From Fallopia convolvulus (lineage: Eukaryota; Streptophyta; Magnoliopsida; Caryophyllales; Polygonaceae), in the NCBI GenBank assembly GCA_964016875.1, contig OZ024729.1, forward strand, positions 28,230,494-28,294,493: a DNA stretch of 64,000 nucleotides, in the 5' to 3' direction. Positions 40,487-53,754 of this stretch are shown here, piece after piece. The notes below the pieces were generated by a model. The model did no database searches. It was not told where the DNA came from and saw only the letters and a program-made list of their open reading frames with translations. A program made the translations under genes and the position numbers. Each line of letters begins with the position of its first letter. Position 1 is the first letter of the stretch.

Positions 40487-43149
40487 CTTATGGAACTGTC
40501 GAGGGCTAGGACGTAAGTCGTTCTGGCCTGAAATTGACTCTTTTTGTAAAATATAAAGAGTGCAAATTATGGCAATAGTTGAAACAAAAACTGAGAATAT
40601 TCCCTCGGACCAAGTTTGGCGCCGAGCAGGTTTTGACAATATTATTTGGTCCCCTGCTAATTGCAGAGCAAGTGGTATTTGTGTCCTATGGAAAGAGTAC
40701 CAGTTTATAAATGAACGTATAGAAATCATCAAATAGGAGCCCAAATATGTAGCTCTGAAATACACTAATCTAGTCACAAAATATACCATTGCCATTTTTC
40801 TGGTTTACGCTCCACCTAAAGAAAATGAAAAAGAACAATTCTTGCAACAATTAACACTTACAATTAAGCTGATTGGCCTTCCCACCATTATTATGGGAGA
40901 TTTGAACGAAATCCAAGATGCAAGTGAAAAAAAGGTGGTGCAGAACCGGATAAGAATAGAATGTGACCTTTTTGACATCCCGGTGATAGGTAACAAATTT
41001 ACATGGTGAAAAAATAAAACTGAAATTGATAACATTTATGAAAAACTAGACAGAACACTAGTGAGCAATCAAATAATCCAATGGTTCCCAGATATTGCAA
41101 CTAAAAAATACGCCTTCACGTCCTTTGATCACAATAAAATAGCTATAACACTAAACAATGGAGCTATATCAAAAGCACAACCATTCAAATTTGAGAAAAT
41201 GTGGATGCATAGAAAGGATTTTCAAAATGTAGTTAAACAAGCCTGGCGGGTTTCATTTGAAGGGTCAAATATGTTTCAATTAGCAAAGAAAACATAACTC
41301 TTCAAAGCCCATGCAAAAAAATGGAACAAAAGAACATTTGGCAACACCTTTGAACAACTACAAAAAATCGAAAACGAACTAACGGAAATCCAACAACGAA
41401 TCCTACTAGCCCCAGAAGAAAGGATAATTAAGAAACAAATACGACTAATAAACAAGAAAGAGAATATCCTTAACTTCCATAAGACATACTGGAAACAATG
41501 GGCCAAAACCAAACATATAAAGTTCACTGATACAAATGCAGGATAGTTTCACAAAGTTGCTAGTGGAAGAAGAAACTGGAAAATAATAAAGGAAATCACC
41601 TTGTCAGAAGGAACGCAAATCATTGGAGAAGAAAATATAAGAGAAGAGATAAGAAAAGACTTTAAAGCTATATACAAAAAGAACAAATTAACAAAACAAT
41701 CCTCCATGAATATCTAAGACTAATTAATAAAGAAATTACAGAAGAAGATAATAGAGAATTAATTAAACAGGTTTCTAATGAAGAAATTAAAAATTCTTTA
41801 TTCCAAATTAACTCTGACAAATCTCCAGGTCCTGATGATATGTCTGCAGGCTTCTACAAGAAATATTGGGATATAGTAGGGCCAATGGTGACGAAAGCGG
41901 TCAAAAGTTTCTTCAATTCAGGTAAAATTCTTAAACAAACCAATCACACCTTTATTACTTTAATACCGAAACAAGAGAACCCAAGTACCACAAACCATTA
42001 TCATCCGATTAGTCTATGTTCCACAATTTACAAGGTAATAACAAAAATCATCACAGAATGACTCAAACAAGTAATGCAGAAATTGATCTACCCTCTTCAA
42101 AGAGCTTTTGTTGCCAAACGTTCAATACAAGATAATGTCTTAATAGCTCATGAGATTTTCCATTGCTTTAAAGGGAAAGAGGGTTGGATTGCTATTAAAT
42201 TAGATATGGAGAAAGCCTAAGACATAGTCGATTGGGACTTCTTATTCATAGTTTTAGAAAATTTCGGTTTTGGTATGAAATTTGTAGGCTGGATTAAAGA
42301 ATGTGTGCAAACTGTTTCTTTCTCTATTTTGGTCAATAACAGTCCCACTGATCTATTTACCCCTGAACGAGGTCTTCGCCAAGGTGATCCATTATCACCT
42401 TTTCTTTTTATCCTAGGAACAGAACTACTAGCTAAAAAACTACAAGAAACAAGTAGTATCGTTAAAAATTCTATAGGACTTCAATTAGCTTGTGGCGGGA
42501 CTAAAGTTCCTTTTCTTGCTTTTGCAGACGACATAATAATTTTCTCCAAGGCAAACCAAAAAGCATGTGATTTGACAAAGAAAATTATTGAGGAGTATTG
42601 TGCCATTTAGGGCAACGAGTAAATTATCATAAGTCAGCATTCCAAACTTCGAGGAATGTTGATAATCAACAAAAAAATCAGAGCACAACAAATTTTAGGA
42701 ATAATGACAATGACAAACCTTGAAAAATACCTTGGTTGCCCGATCATTAATGGAAGAGTGAATCGGGATACATTTAGGGATACAGTGGGAAGAACAAAAG
42801 AACAACTGACAAAGTGGAAGGCTAACGCCCTCTCCTTAGAAGGTCGAGGTGTGCTAATTCGATCAAACCTAGCCACAAAACCAAACTACCTTATGCAGAG
42901 TTTCATGCTCCCAAGCCATATGCACTCGGAACTAGACCAAATAAATAGAACTTTCCTATGGAACAAGGACATTAACCACAAACCTCTCATTGGTTGGGAT
43001 AAGGTGTGCAAGCCAAAGAGATATGGAGGATTGGGAATAAGGAAAACCGAACACATGAACAAGGCAATGCAGATGAAATTATTATGGTAATTAATAGCAG
43101 AACCTAATAATATTTGGTTCAAACTTATGAATGAAAAATATGATACGTG
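40476..43149 (+). pseudogene. L1-type LINE ORF2 (endonuclease-RT), degenerate, 3'-truncated
   Basis: The frame begins MKVSLWNCRGLGR, the canonical start of plant L1 endonucleases (WNCRGLG). An ETK block, GDLNE and a SFDH near the expected catalytic SDH follow. The RT part has PDDMSAGFYKKYW, GLRQGDPLSPFLF and FADD (42,521-42,532). The thumb region reads NLEKYLGCPI and KANALSLEGRG, and the last coding block is KRYGGLGIRK. The frame is broken by several stops (first TAA at 40,554-40,556) and frameshifts. Coding similarity ends at about 43,149, before any C-terminal zinc-binding or RNase H part, and no poly-A tail is seen, so the 3' end has been lost. Catalytically dead as a source of protein. 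Confidence 0.9.
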
Positions 43150-44675
43150 ATTGCCCCGGAATCCTCCGTAGAAACCTCGTATATGACCCACACGATCCCG
43201 ATCTTGCCAGCAAATAACTTCAATCCTACAAAAGCTTTCAACTTTAGACTTCCTTGTGACACAAGTAACAAAAACTGAATCGGAATTGAATGAATGAAGA
43301 ACGATCAGAATTATAGTTGAATCAACTTGATAGTTCACTCGGATTGGCTCTAACGCTAAATCCGAATGATTAACTAGTTTGATCTTTAACAATCACAACT
43401 AGAACAATCAAATTGAATTAAACCACAAATCAGATTCGAAAGAGCGAAGAGAGATCTCGAATTGATGATGCTCGAAATTGATGATGGCCGAAATTGCTAG
43501 CATAAACACAAGATATTGTTTTGGAGCCCAAGAGATAGATTAAACCAATTTGGGTTTAATCTCTCTCAAGCTGATTTTATTGAATAAAATAACAAGAGTA
43601 TAAATAGAGAATACAAAGCTATTGCTTGGGGAGCAAGGCAAGGAGTGCAGCCGGCCCTAGAGGGTTAGAATTGTCCTTTTCTTGCTTCCTAAGATATAAT
43701 AAAATATCTAAAATAATATCTATCTAAATCCCCTTAAATAAAATAAATCATCCCTTTGAGCATCTTCGAATGCTCTTAGGGATGATTCTCTTACATTAAA
43801 CAAGTCCCGGTCCATCTTTTCCCTCAATGATTGACTAGTTTAGTTTTAGCATGACTAGGGAACTGCATGGTTTAGCAACTTTCATTTTAATAATTGCTCT
43901 TTGCATGAAGCATGTTCATTATTTTGCATGGGAACTACTTCTTAAAACACTATTTTTTCTTTTAGCCCAAAATGATCAACCTGATCTTTTCTATCCCTCA
44001 TCATAAGCCGATATGATGGTTGATCATAAGACTTGTCCCTCGAACTGATCCAGGTAAACGTTTCCTATGAGCCTACATTACATGATAACCCTTAAACTGG
44101 ATTCAATTACCTGGATGACATATTATTTGTTTTCCCATCTTTTGTTTGGATACTTCTCTTTGTTATATTGTTTCACAAAAATCCTTTATGTATCCAAACC
44201 TGGCCGTCCGTTACTTGTTCATGGAAATGAGGTAGGAAAGGAAAGGAACTACTTCTCATCACTACGGAACTACAAGGATGGCATAGCCCAAATGTTTCAG
44301 ATCTGTATTTTTGGAAAGAGAAGACGTGTTGGAAACTGGGATTTTGAAACGACGGGTTGAGAAAAAGGAAATCTGAATCCTCACCGTTTGCTTCACTGAT
44401 TTGCTTCGATTTGCGACATGTGGAGACTGTTGGGTTGGAAAGAATCAATCTATGAAAGAAGGCAATCCTTCTAGTTCCTTTTGGAGTAATTGGATTCGGT
44501 TCTCAAGGAAACTCTGGTACGTCTACCCTTTCACCCCTTCACCTTCTTTTCCTTTACTTAATCCTCTCTTTTCTTTCTCTCACTCCCACTGTCTTCACCA
44601 CTCATCTTTCAACATTCGCTCTCCATTCCTTCAGAAAAACCCTAAATCTCACATCCTCTCACCTTTCTCACAAAA
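43150..44675. other. LTR-like debris and 5' flank of the Transposase_32-like ORF
   Basis: The stretch begins at the break of the LINE with TGATTGCCCCGGAATCC. It contains a segment (about 43,540-43,700) that resembles an LTR read on the minus strand, but no boundary or partner could be fixed. The last 150 bases before 44,676 are pyrimidine-rich, like an untranslated leader. No gene is supported; the long plus-strand frame at 44,401-45,318 is the wrong frame of the ORF starting at 44,676. Confidence 0.4.
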
Positions 44676-46430
44676 ATGGCCAACCAAGGACAACCCATTG
44701 TCAAGTTCCAATACTCTGCCCTCCACAAAAACCCTCTCATTGAGCATCTTCTTCAAAATGACCCAGAATATCTCCAGAAAATGCTTCTCCAAGGGCTTGA
44801 TGTGGGAACACATACCCTTGAGTATGTATTTGATGTTAGGGAACGTCTCTTGTCTATCTTGCGAAAGAAAGATGGTCAACCTCATCTTACTCCTCCCAAA
44901 TCTCCTCCTACAACTCCCAGATCCGAAATTCTTGTGCTTACCACAAGGCCAGATGGATCATCAACTCTCACCGTCAATATCGATAGTGTTCAAACCACAA
45001 TCCATGACACCAATCCATCTTTGCTCAAAGATTCTTCGCATTCCTCTCCTAAATCGCAAACTCAAATCTTTGACAGCCTCAGTCCCAAACGACCCACACT
45101 TGACTCCTCCACTTCTCAAATCCAAAACCCTAACTCCCAATCTCAAAATTCCAACGAACCTTCCTCTTCAACAAAAGCTCCTCTTATTCCAACTCCTGCT
45201 CACAAAGATCTCTCCACATCCAATATTGATCAAACCCTCTCCCACTTTGAGAGAGAAGAGTTTCCTTCTACACAAGGCACAACAGCAATTCACCTCTCTA
45301 CTTCTTCAACTCCGCTAAAGAACACTCCAACCAAATATCCTCTTTTCAATGTTCCAACTGGTCAAAGAACAAAAAATAGGAAACAAAGAAAAATTAGCGA
45401 AGAAGAAGAAGAATCTAAAGAGGAACTTGAACCTCTTGTCTCTGAGCAACTCCACGCCCTCCACACGCAAAAAGCTATCATTAACGTGGAAGAAGATGAA
45501 GATGAGGTAGAGGAACACAGAGAACCTCTACTTCAGATAGGTTTCAAAGAACCAACATCTAGGCACCCAACTACTCGAGGCTCAAAGAGACAGAAAACAG
45601 ATAAGAAGAAGAAGGGAACCACAACAACTGGAGAAAGAAAATTGGTTGTTCCCCTCATTGTCACCCCAGCATTCCTTCAAGAGAATGATTTTAAGGAACT
45701 GCAAGAGCTGATATAGTTTCAGGGATGGGATACGATGTGCTCGGAACCAGCAAAAGTTGACCCTACTCCAATCAAACTCTTCTATACAAAATTTGAGCTG
45801 GCCAAGGGAACTGAACTCAATCCAGTGGTAAGATGCTCCTTTGGAGATGATGAGTTTACCTTCTCCTACGTTCTTATCAAGAAGCTTCTCCAAGTTCCCA
45901 GTGAAGGTTTTGACACTCTTCCCCAACGCCCATGGCAAGACACAGATGGAAGAGAGGTCATCTTCAAGAGGCTGCTCGGTCATGTTCCAGCATAAGGGAA
46001 AGAAGTTCTGACTCATGGTTTGAGTCAACTGGGTAAGATGGCGCACCAATATATCACCAGGGTGGTGATTCCCAAGCAGGAGAAGTGCACAACGCTTAAT
46101 TCAAACGATGCTATTCTTCTCGACTTCTTCCTACGCAAGGAAAAGATCAACATGCCTCGGATAATGATAATGCATATGTGCAAGTGTGTCGCCAAGGAAA
46201 CCCATAGACTTCCCTATGCTGCTGTAGTGAAGGAAATATTGATCAAGAATGAGGTTTATCGTCCAAAGGAGGAAGAAATGCTTCGACAAGAGATGGACAT
46301 GTCCAACATCCAACGAATGAAGCACTCCCAAGAACAACCTGAAGAAGTTGACCAACAGTTGTTCCTTGAACAAGGAGATTGCACGACAGTCCTTCAAGCT
46401 CTCAATCGTCTGTGTGGGGTCAATGAGTGA
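44676..46430 (+). pseudogene. Putative plant transposon protein (Transposase_32-like) ORF
   Basis: A single frame of 585 codons runs from ATG 44,676 to TGA 46,430, interrupted by a TAG (45,714-45,716, probably from CAG) and a TAA (45,993-45,995). The first about 330 residues are low-complexity and Ser/Pro/Thr-rich, with an acidic EEEEE segment and a basic RGSKRQKTDKKKKG stretch resembling a nuclear localisation signal. The second part (QGWDTM...PIKLFYTKFEL...FSYVLIKKLLQVPSEG) resembles the 'putative plant transposon protein' domain (Transposase_32, PF20167) found in many plant LTR elements. No gag, protease, RT or integrase motif is present. The function of this domain is not established. The family call is from memory and of moderate confidence. 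Confidence 0.65.
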
Positions 46431-46926
46431 ATCCTTGATGTTCTTCTAGACATCCAACAGAAGTTACCTTCCTCCTCCTCCTCTAAACCATGAACGAGCC
46501 CTCTACAAAATTTTCCCATCTCATTCAACTCTTTTTTCGATGTTTTAAGATTGTTTGTTCCTTTTTGCTTGTTTAGACTATTTCTTTATGAATGTATTGG
46601 CTTTTATTCTCTAGTTATGATTGTGCTTTACCTGCTTTCCCTTATCTGTCTTTGCCTAAATTCTTTTCGATGATGTCAAAAGGAGGAAAAGTGGAAAAAT
46701 GCAGAGATGTGTTGTGTTTAAGAGAATATAGAAATAAATAAACCATAAGCTGAGGGGGAACTATCTTGCTTAAAAATCTTGGAAAATTGAACTGCTTGTC
46801 CTTTCAGGGGGAACTAAGTATCTATAAAGCATCGTGCTATCTTGCTTTGGTGTCAAGTCTCTTTTATCTTTCTTGTTTCCCTGACATGCATTTTTATGAG
46901 TTTGTCATCATCAAAAAGGGGAAAAT

Positions 46927-47855
46927 TGTTGGATTAGTGTTAGTTCCTTAACACTAGAAAGATACAAGTATACAGGAAAAGCAAGGGAATAAACAAGTGA
47001 ATACATGAAAGATACAGGAAAGATACAAGTATACAGGAAAATGACAAACACTTAGAACTAATTCCCTAAACAAGTGAATACAGGAAAGCTACAAGTATAC
47101 ATGAAAAGTAAGGGAAACATTCCCCATAAAGCCATCTGTGTACGTAGCAAACAAATTAAGGACAAAAGAGACTTTTCACTGTTGTCTTGGGCGGCAAGCA
47201 GAGTCCCAAGGAAAGCTTCCACAAAGGGTACGCTGGTCTTTTTGAACAGTATCGTGCTCCTCAAGAATAAAAGGACAAAAGCGTCAAAAGGAAAGAAGCA
47301 ACTACTATAAATAGAAAGCGAGGAAGCTAGGTCAAAGTACTCTCTGAGAAACAAACCCACATGATTCACTGAAAGGTAGCAAGTGATTGAGAGAGCTCGG
47401 AGCAACTAAGTGAAGACGAAGAACCAGATCCAGAGAAAGAAGATCCAGATCCAAGTGATGGGAACTGTGTGAAGCTCGCCATCGACTTGGAAGTTGGTTC
47501 CGGTGCAAAAGGGATCTACATCAGGAACGAGTCAGGTTCAAGTATTATATTGATTGTGTCTAGATCTAGATTCATGATGACTTAGTCGTTAGTATTGTTT
47601 GTAAGTGTATTTTCGGAGAATAGAGAAGTTCGTCTTTGTATTGTGCATCTCGAGATCTATCAATCTAATATAGTACTTGTTCAAAATCCTCCAAGGGAGG
47701 TAGAGGTTTACTCTCCAGCTAGTTGGCTGTAGAGGTTCCTCTATAAGGGAACGTGTCATTGCTTTTAAGTTACAATTTTATATTCTGTGTTAATTTATTT
47801 CCGCTGCGTAAGGGAACTGTCACTAGAACAGTTTCCGATTTGTTTTACTAACACA
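46927..47855 (+). repeat. 3' LTR of the Transposase_32-type element
   Basis: It starts TGTTGGATTAGTGTTAG directly after the polypurine tract and ends TTTTACTAACACA. The first 200 bp contain three copies of a phrase like GATACAAGTATACAGGAAAA. A TATA box at 47,306-47,314 fits a U3 promoter. The partner LTR is missing, so the right end is inferred from the TG...CA pair and the partial TGTGTTAG inversion. Confidence 0.6.
47306..47314 (+). promoter_or_regulatory. TATA box in LTR
   Basis: TATAAATAG lies about 380 bp into the LTR at 46,927-47,855, where the U3/R boundary promoter of an LTR is expected. Confidence 0.5.
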
Positions 47856-48310
47856 GATCTTCGATCCTACATATTGGAATTGTTTAATTTTGCTAAAAAA
47901 TTGAGTTTCAGTTATCTTTTGGAAATTTTAAGAGAATTGAAAAACTTGAGATGTGTATCATGATTACCATAAACTATGTTAGGAATTGTGCCTAGTTTTT
48001 TAAAAATAAATTTATCTTATCTTGACTGAGAAAATTACCTTTCATTAAAGAAATATGGAAATTATATATAACCCACATTTATATATACTTTGTTATTCAA
48101 AAAGACAAGCAGAATGAACAACACTTTACTCAAAGTTTCCAATTTATGAACACCCCTACCATATTTTCTATTTTTGTTGTCCCCTCCCATTATACCATCG
48201 TTTCCAAATTAAGATGAAACCAATTAAGTAAATAACAACTGGAGAGATTCGGCTGGTTCCCTCTTCATTCGAAATGTCCCAGAGAGAGAAAACAGGTTAC
48301 TATTATGGCT
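47856..48310. other. CYCD3 3' flank, no gene seen
   Basis: AT-rich sequence between the LTR and the CYCD3 stop codon. The part nearest 48,310 is expected to be the CYCD3 3' UTR on the minus strand. Confidence 0.4.
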
Positions 48311-51300
48311 TCAGTTATTTATGCCATCCACAAACAACCTCAAGGGCATGTACTGCTCATGAACCCTCTTCTTAAGAGCCGGTGAAGCTGATGCGGACGA
48401 GCTGCCATGCGTGATCCATGAGTGGTTCGAGTCATCGGAGATGAAGCAGTGTACGTCGATCACCCCGCTTGGGCTTCCGGGGATCTCACGCTTACGCTTG
48501 TTGCCTGAGCCCTGATGAGTTATCTCAGTGACGTTTTTTGAAGCTGCTTCAACTATTAACTCGTAGCAATTATTCACTTTCTCCTGTTAATTAAGACACC
48601 ACGTAATAACATACATAAGATGATTGTGCATTGTTATATTAGATCGGTTCATCCATGGATCTACATTATTTGACAGATAAAATATTTCACCATGTTTATA
48701 AAGGTATATATCCGTGAAACACGTTAAACAATTATACTATGTCCAAAAAAAAGCCCACTTGTCGAACTTTTTTTAATACTTCAATAAGAATTGATTTCTT
48801 TATTTTAAGAAAAAAAGAAGAAGAATTGATCTGTTGACATATTACGAGCAAAAATGTATATACCTTGGCCATATTGAGTACACCCATAAGTTGGGTTTGG
48901 TAGTGAAGGGGGTTTGAAGGCTCGATCTGGTCAATCACATGCATCATTGTTGCGGTCGCTAATACACATGGCTGGTAACTAACGAACCTTGAATCTGCAG
49001 CAAACCCACCAACAACATATACTATATTATATGTTGTATTTGAAGAAGAAAAGGCAGCCATGAAAACGGCACAAAAGAGCTCTCAAAATGAGAGAAAGGA
49101 GAAGATGATTCTCATTCTGATTGATAGGGTTTTTGTTACAACTTTATATATATATATATATCTAGCTGGGGGACCAACCCACGTAAGCTACAAAACAAAA
49201 TAGTGCAAAGGGTGCAAATGGTGCCCAGGATAGTGGTGCTATCTGCACCCAGACAGCTTGCAACAGAAGATGACAAAACGGTTAAAATGGGCACAAGGGG
49301 GAAGAACAGTAAATGGAAATTTAATTCCAACACCCTCCCTCAAGATGGAGGTGGATCAACCATGCCCATCTTGGGAAGTATGTTCTTCAAATGTGATCCT
49401 GGAAGCGCTTTTGTGAGGCAATATGTAAGCTGTAATGCTGTTGGGACGTGTGATAAGGAGATCAATCCTTCAAGCAACTTTTCTCTGGCAAAATGGCAAT
49501 CAAGTTCGATGTGTTTAGTGTGCTCGTGGAATACAGGATTGCGAGCTATGTAGATTGCAGCCTGGTTGTCACACTTGATTGGAATTGGTGTGATGCCTTC
49601 TACTCCAAGCTCATGAAACAGCCTACTTAGCCAAGCTAACTCTGCACATACTCTCCTGATCGATCTGTATTCTGCCTCAGCTGATGACAAAGATACACTT
49701 TGTTGTTTCTTAGACTTCCATGATACAAGGCTGCCTCCAAGCAAAATGATGAAGCCACTTACTGACTTTCTGGAATGTGGACAAGTTGCCCAATCTGCAT
49801 CACAGTAGGCCGTTACCTGTAAGTCTCCATTGTTGTTCAACAAAAGTGCTTTGGAGATGCTCCCTTTTAAGTAAGACAGGACATGTAGGGCAGCCTGCAT
49901 ATGTGGTTGCCTTGGAGCATTATTAAACTGGCTGAGCAACTGCACTGACTATGCAATATCAGGGCGAGTGTTCACCAAGAAATTCAGCTTTCCAACTAGC
50001 TGTCTGTAAGGAAGTGCGTCAGGTAGCATGTCTCCATCTTCAGGGGAGAGTCTCATCCTTGGATCAAGTGGGCTTACAGCAACTCTGGATTCATCACAAC
50101 TAAAGTCAACCAACATCTCAGAGATGAACTTTTGTTGACTCATAAACAGTCCATTGGAGCTCTTAATGAATTCAATACCTAGGAAAAAATGGAGTTCCCC
50201 TAGATCTTTGATTTTGAAGGCTTTGTCTAGATGAGCCTTCAAGGCCTCAATTTCTGCTATATCATTACCAGTCAACAGTATATCGTCAACATAGACAGCA
50301 ACAAATACCATAGAATGATTTGTCTTCTTGGAGAAAAGTGAATAATCATTCATGGATTGAGAAAAACCCTTTGAGCGCAAATAAGATGACAACTTAGCAT
50401 ACCATTGTCGTGATGCTTGTTTTAGTCCATACAAGGACTTCTTAAGTCTACACACTTGATTTGGCTTGTCAACTGTAAGGCCTGATGGCAGTTTCATGTA
50501 AACCTCTTCATGCAAAACTCCATGTAGAAACGCATTGTTTACATCTAATTGTGAAATTTGCCATTTTTTCTTCAAAGCAACTGAGATCAAGGCTCTCACC
50601 GTTGTCATCTTTATGACTGGTGAGAATGTTTCTGTATAGTCTATGCCCTCCCTTTGAGTGAAACCTCTCACAACCAACCTGGCCTTATATCTCTCTATGC
50701 TTCCATCTGATCTTCTCTTGATCTTGTACACCCATTTGCATGTAATTGCTTTCTTTCCCTTTGGCATATCAACAATATCCCAAGTCTCATTGGAATTCAA
50801 TGCTGAGAACTCATCTGTCATGGTCCTTCTCCACACATCAAATTTACATGCTTGTTCATAGTTCAATGGCTCAACTTCTGGATGAGTATGGAGCACCTTT
50901 GAGTCATGTGAGAATGAAATGTTTGATGTGAGAGTGTGGCCACAGAATTGATGCTGGTCATGTATGACAGTGCACACGTAATCTGAGAGGTAAGTTGGTG
51001 GCACATGTGCTCTTGTGGATCTTCTGAGGACAAGTTCCTGTTCTCCTTCACTGACAGACGTTGATTGTAGAGGCGTTGAGGCTGGGGCTTCCACAAGATC
51101 ATCATCAGTGGGTAATGGTGTTGTAGGAAAGAGGTTGGTTGGTAGGTATTCTTTAAAGGAAGGATCACAAAAAGGGAAAACACTCTCATGAAACACAACA
51201 TCACGAGATGAGAAGACTTGTTTGGTTTCAAGGTTATAAAGTTTGTAGGCTTTCTTCCCAAAGGGATAGCCAAGAAAAAGGCAAGGTGAGGCCTTGGCTT

Positions 51301-53722
51301 GGAACTTGTCTCTGCCTTGCTTTAAGGTGGAAGCAAAACACAAGCAACCAAAGTTTCTAATGTGCTCATAATTTGGCTTTCTGTTGTATAAAAGTTCATA
51401 TGGGCTCTTGCCTTTGAGGAGTTTTGATGGAAGTTTGTTGATGACATATGTAGCTGTCAGGACACTTTCTCCCCAAAAACTGATTGGTAGCTTAGATTGG
51501 AACATCAAAGCTCTTGCAATTTCTAGGATGTGTTTGTGTTTTCTCTCCACCACACCATTCTGTTGAGGTGTGGCTACACATGACGTTTCATGTTTGATCC
51601 CTCTCTTAGCAAAATATTCTATCATTTCCCTACTTCCTCCCAGCTCTAGAGCATTGTCAGATCTTATCACTTGCACTTTCTTTCCAAACTGCGTCTCTGT
51701 CATAGCTGCAAAACTCTTCAAGATACTAAAAGCATTGCTTTTAGCTGATAACAAATGAATCCAGGTTGAACGAGTAAAGTCATCAACAATTGTAATAAAA
51801 TATTTATAGCCATTATAAGTCTGAGTGTGATAAGGACCCCAAAGGTCTACATGAATGAGCTGAAAAACACTAGAAGTACTTATAATGCTAGTGGGAAAGG
51901 GAAGCCTACTTTGCCTTGATTTGGCACAAACAACGCAAGGTAGAATTTCCGACTTGTCTCCATGAACAAAAGGTAATGTGCTAAGCTTGTAAAAAGGTAA
52001 ATGACCTAGTCTTGAATGCCAAGTGTTGAGGTCGACATTCTTACTTGAACTTGCTGAATTACCGGCTGAAGCTACTGAATTATTAGCTGAGCTACTGGTT
52101 TGAACTTGTTGTGGTCTTGAATCTAGCAGAAATAGATCATTTTTGTTCTCACCAACCTCCAAAGCTGTCCTCATCAAAGGAGCCTGTAATAGACATTTAG
52201 TTGGAGTAAATAGCACATTACATGACATGTCTTTGATCAATTTTCCCACTGAAATTAGGTTGCAACTGAAATTAGGCACATATAGCGCATCCTTTAACAC
52301 CAATTCAGACATCACATGGACAGACCCAGCCACATCAATTGTGGTCGTTTCTTTTGTGGGAAGTGTGACAATGAAAGGCTTAATCAACCTTCTTGTAGTC
52401 TCAAACAAGCTAATGTCACCACACATGTGGCAACTCGCACCACTATCTATAATCCATGTGCTCCTCTTATCAAATATGTTTGAAATAAGTGAGTTACCTG
52501 CAAACCCTGCAAAATCGTCTTTAGCAACTTCCTTTCATTTCTTGTTTTCTGAATTTAGAAGCACCAGGAGACGTGAAATCTGTTCTGGAGTCAGTTCGTT
52601 TCCACTGGCACTTCCTGAAAATTTCTTCCCTTGCTCTGGCTTTTTGTTCTTGTGCTCCTTGTAACCAGGAGGGAATCCTATCAAGTGATAGCATCTATCC
52701 ACGTTGTGATTTGTCTTCTTACAATTTGTGCAGTACAACGATCCTCTCTCCCCATTTCCTCTTTGATTTTCAGAGTTCCGGTTCAAGATTTTCGTGTTAG
52801 CATTCATTGAAGCTGATTCATGGTGTATTTGAGTAGTGCTTTGCATCTCCCTCTGTTTCTCTTCTTCCAAGAGCATGGAATAAGCAACACTTAACGAGGG
52901 CAGGGGCTTTGTCATGAGGATACCTCCTCTGGCAGTGGTGTATTGCTCGTTCAACCCCATTAAAAAATGGACAAGTTTCCTTTCTTCATCATGTTTCATA
53001 ATTGCTTGAACGCAGCCACACGTACAAGGTGGGAACTGGTGCATTGCACTCAACTCATCCCAAAGCGTTTTAAACTTTATGAAGTAGATGGAAATCGAAC
53101 TCGAACCTTGGTTTAAAGTGCTGAGCTCCTTTTCGATTGAGTAGAGTTGAGTCCCACTGGTTTGCCCAAAGCGAGTCACTAGCTCATCCCAAATTCCCCG
53201 AGCTGTGTCTGTGTACAGGACGTTGCGTCGGATGTCAGGACTGAGTGCGTTAAAGATCCACATGGTCACCATACTATTGCAACGTTCCCATCTCTCGAAC
53301 CGCACATCTGTCTTGGGAGGTCTTGCTAGGGCACCATTGACAAAGCCAGCCTTGTTCTTTGCCATGAGTGTTGTGTAGAAGGAGATTTTCCACTCCCCGA
53401 AGTTTGCCCCATCAAACACTTGAGGAACCAATGACAAGCCGGGATGGTCGCTGGAGTGGAGAAACAGAGGATCATTGTGATCAATGTTGTCGTTTGTCAT
53501 TTTTGAAGTAGCTTGGAATTAGACAAAGTTGGGTTTTTCTGAAAGAGGATAAAGCGATCTATGAAATGATCGAAAAAGTTTCTTGGGATCTCAACCTAAA
53601 AGCTCTGATACCATGTTGTATTTGAAGAAGAAAAGACAGCCATGAAAACGGCACAAAAGAGCTCTCAAAATGAGAGAAAGGAGAAGATGATTCTCATTCT
53701 GATTGATAGGGTTTTTGTTACA

Positions 53723-53754
<32 letters not shown>

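Larger units (their letters stand above)
44676..47855 (+). mobile_element. 3' part of a non-autonomous LTR element
   Basis: The Transposase_32-like ORF is followed by about 500 bp of non-coding sequence, a polypurine tract (AAAAAGGGGAAAA, ending at 46,926) and an LTR-like sequence (46,927-47,855, TG...CA). No matching 5' LTR or primer-binding site was found upstream of 44,676, so the left boundary is unknown and the interval given is a minimum. Without pol genes, such an element would depend on proteins supplied in trans. Confidence 0.6.

Noticed and set aside
44401..45318. Long 305-codon plus-strand frame
   Set aside because: It is an out-of-frame shadow of the Ser/Pro-rich part of the frame starting at 44,676; low-complexity codons keep the alternative frame open.
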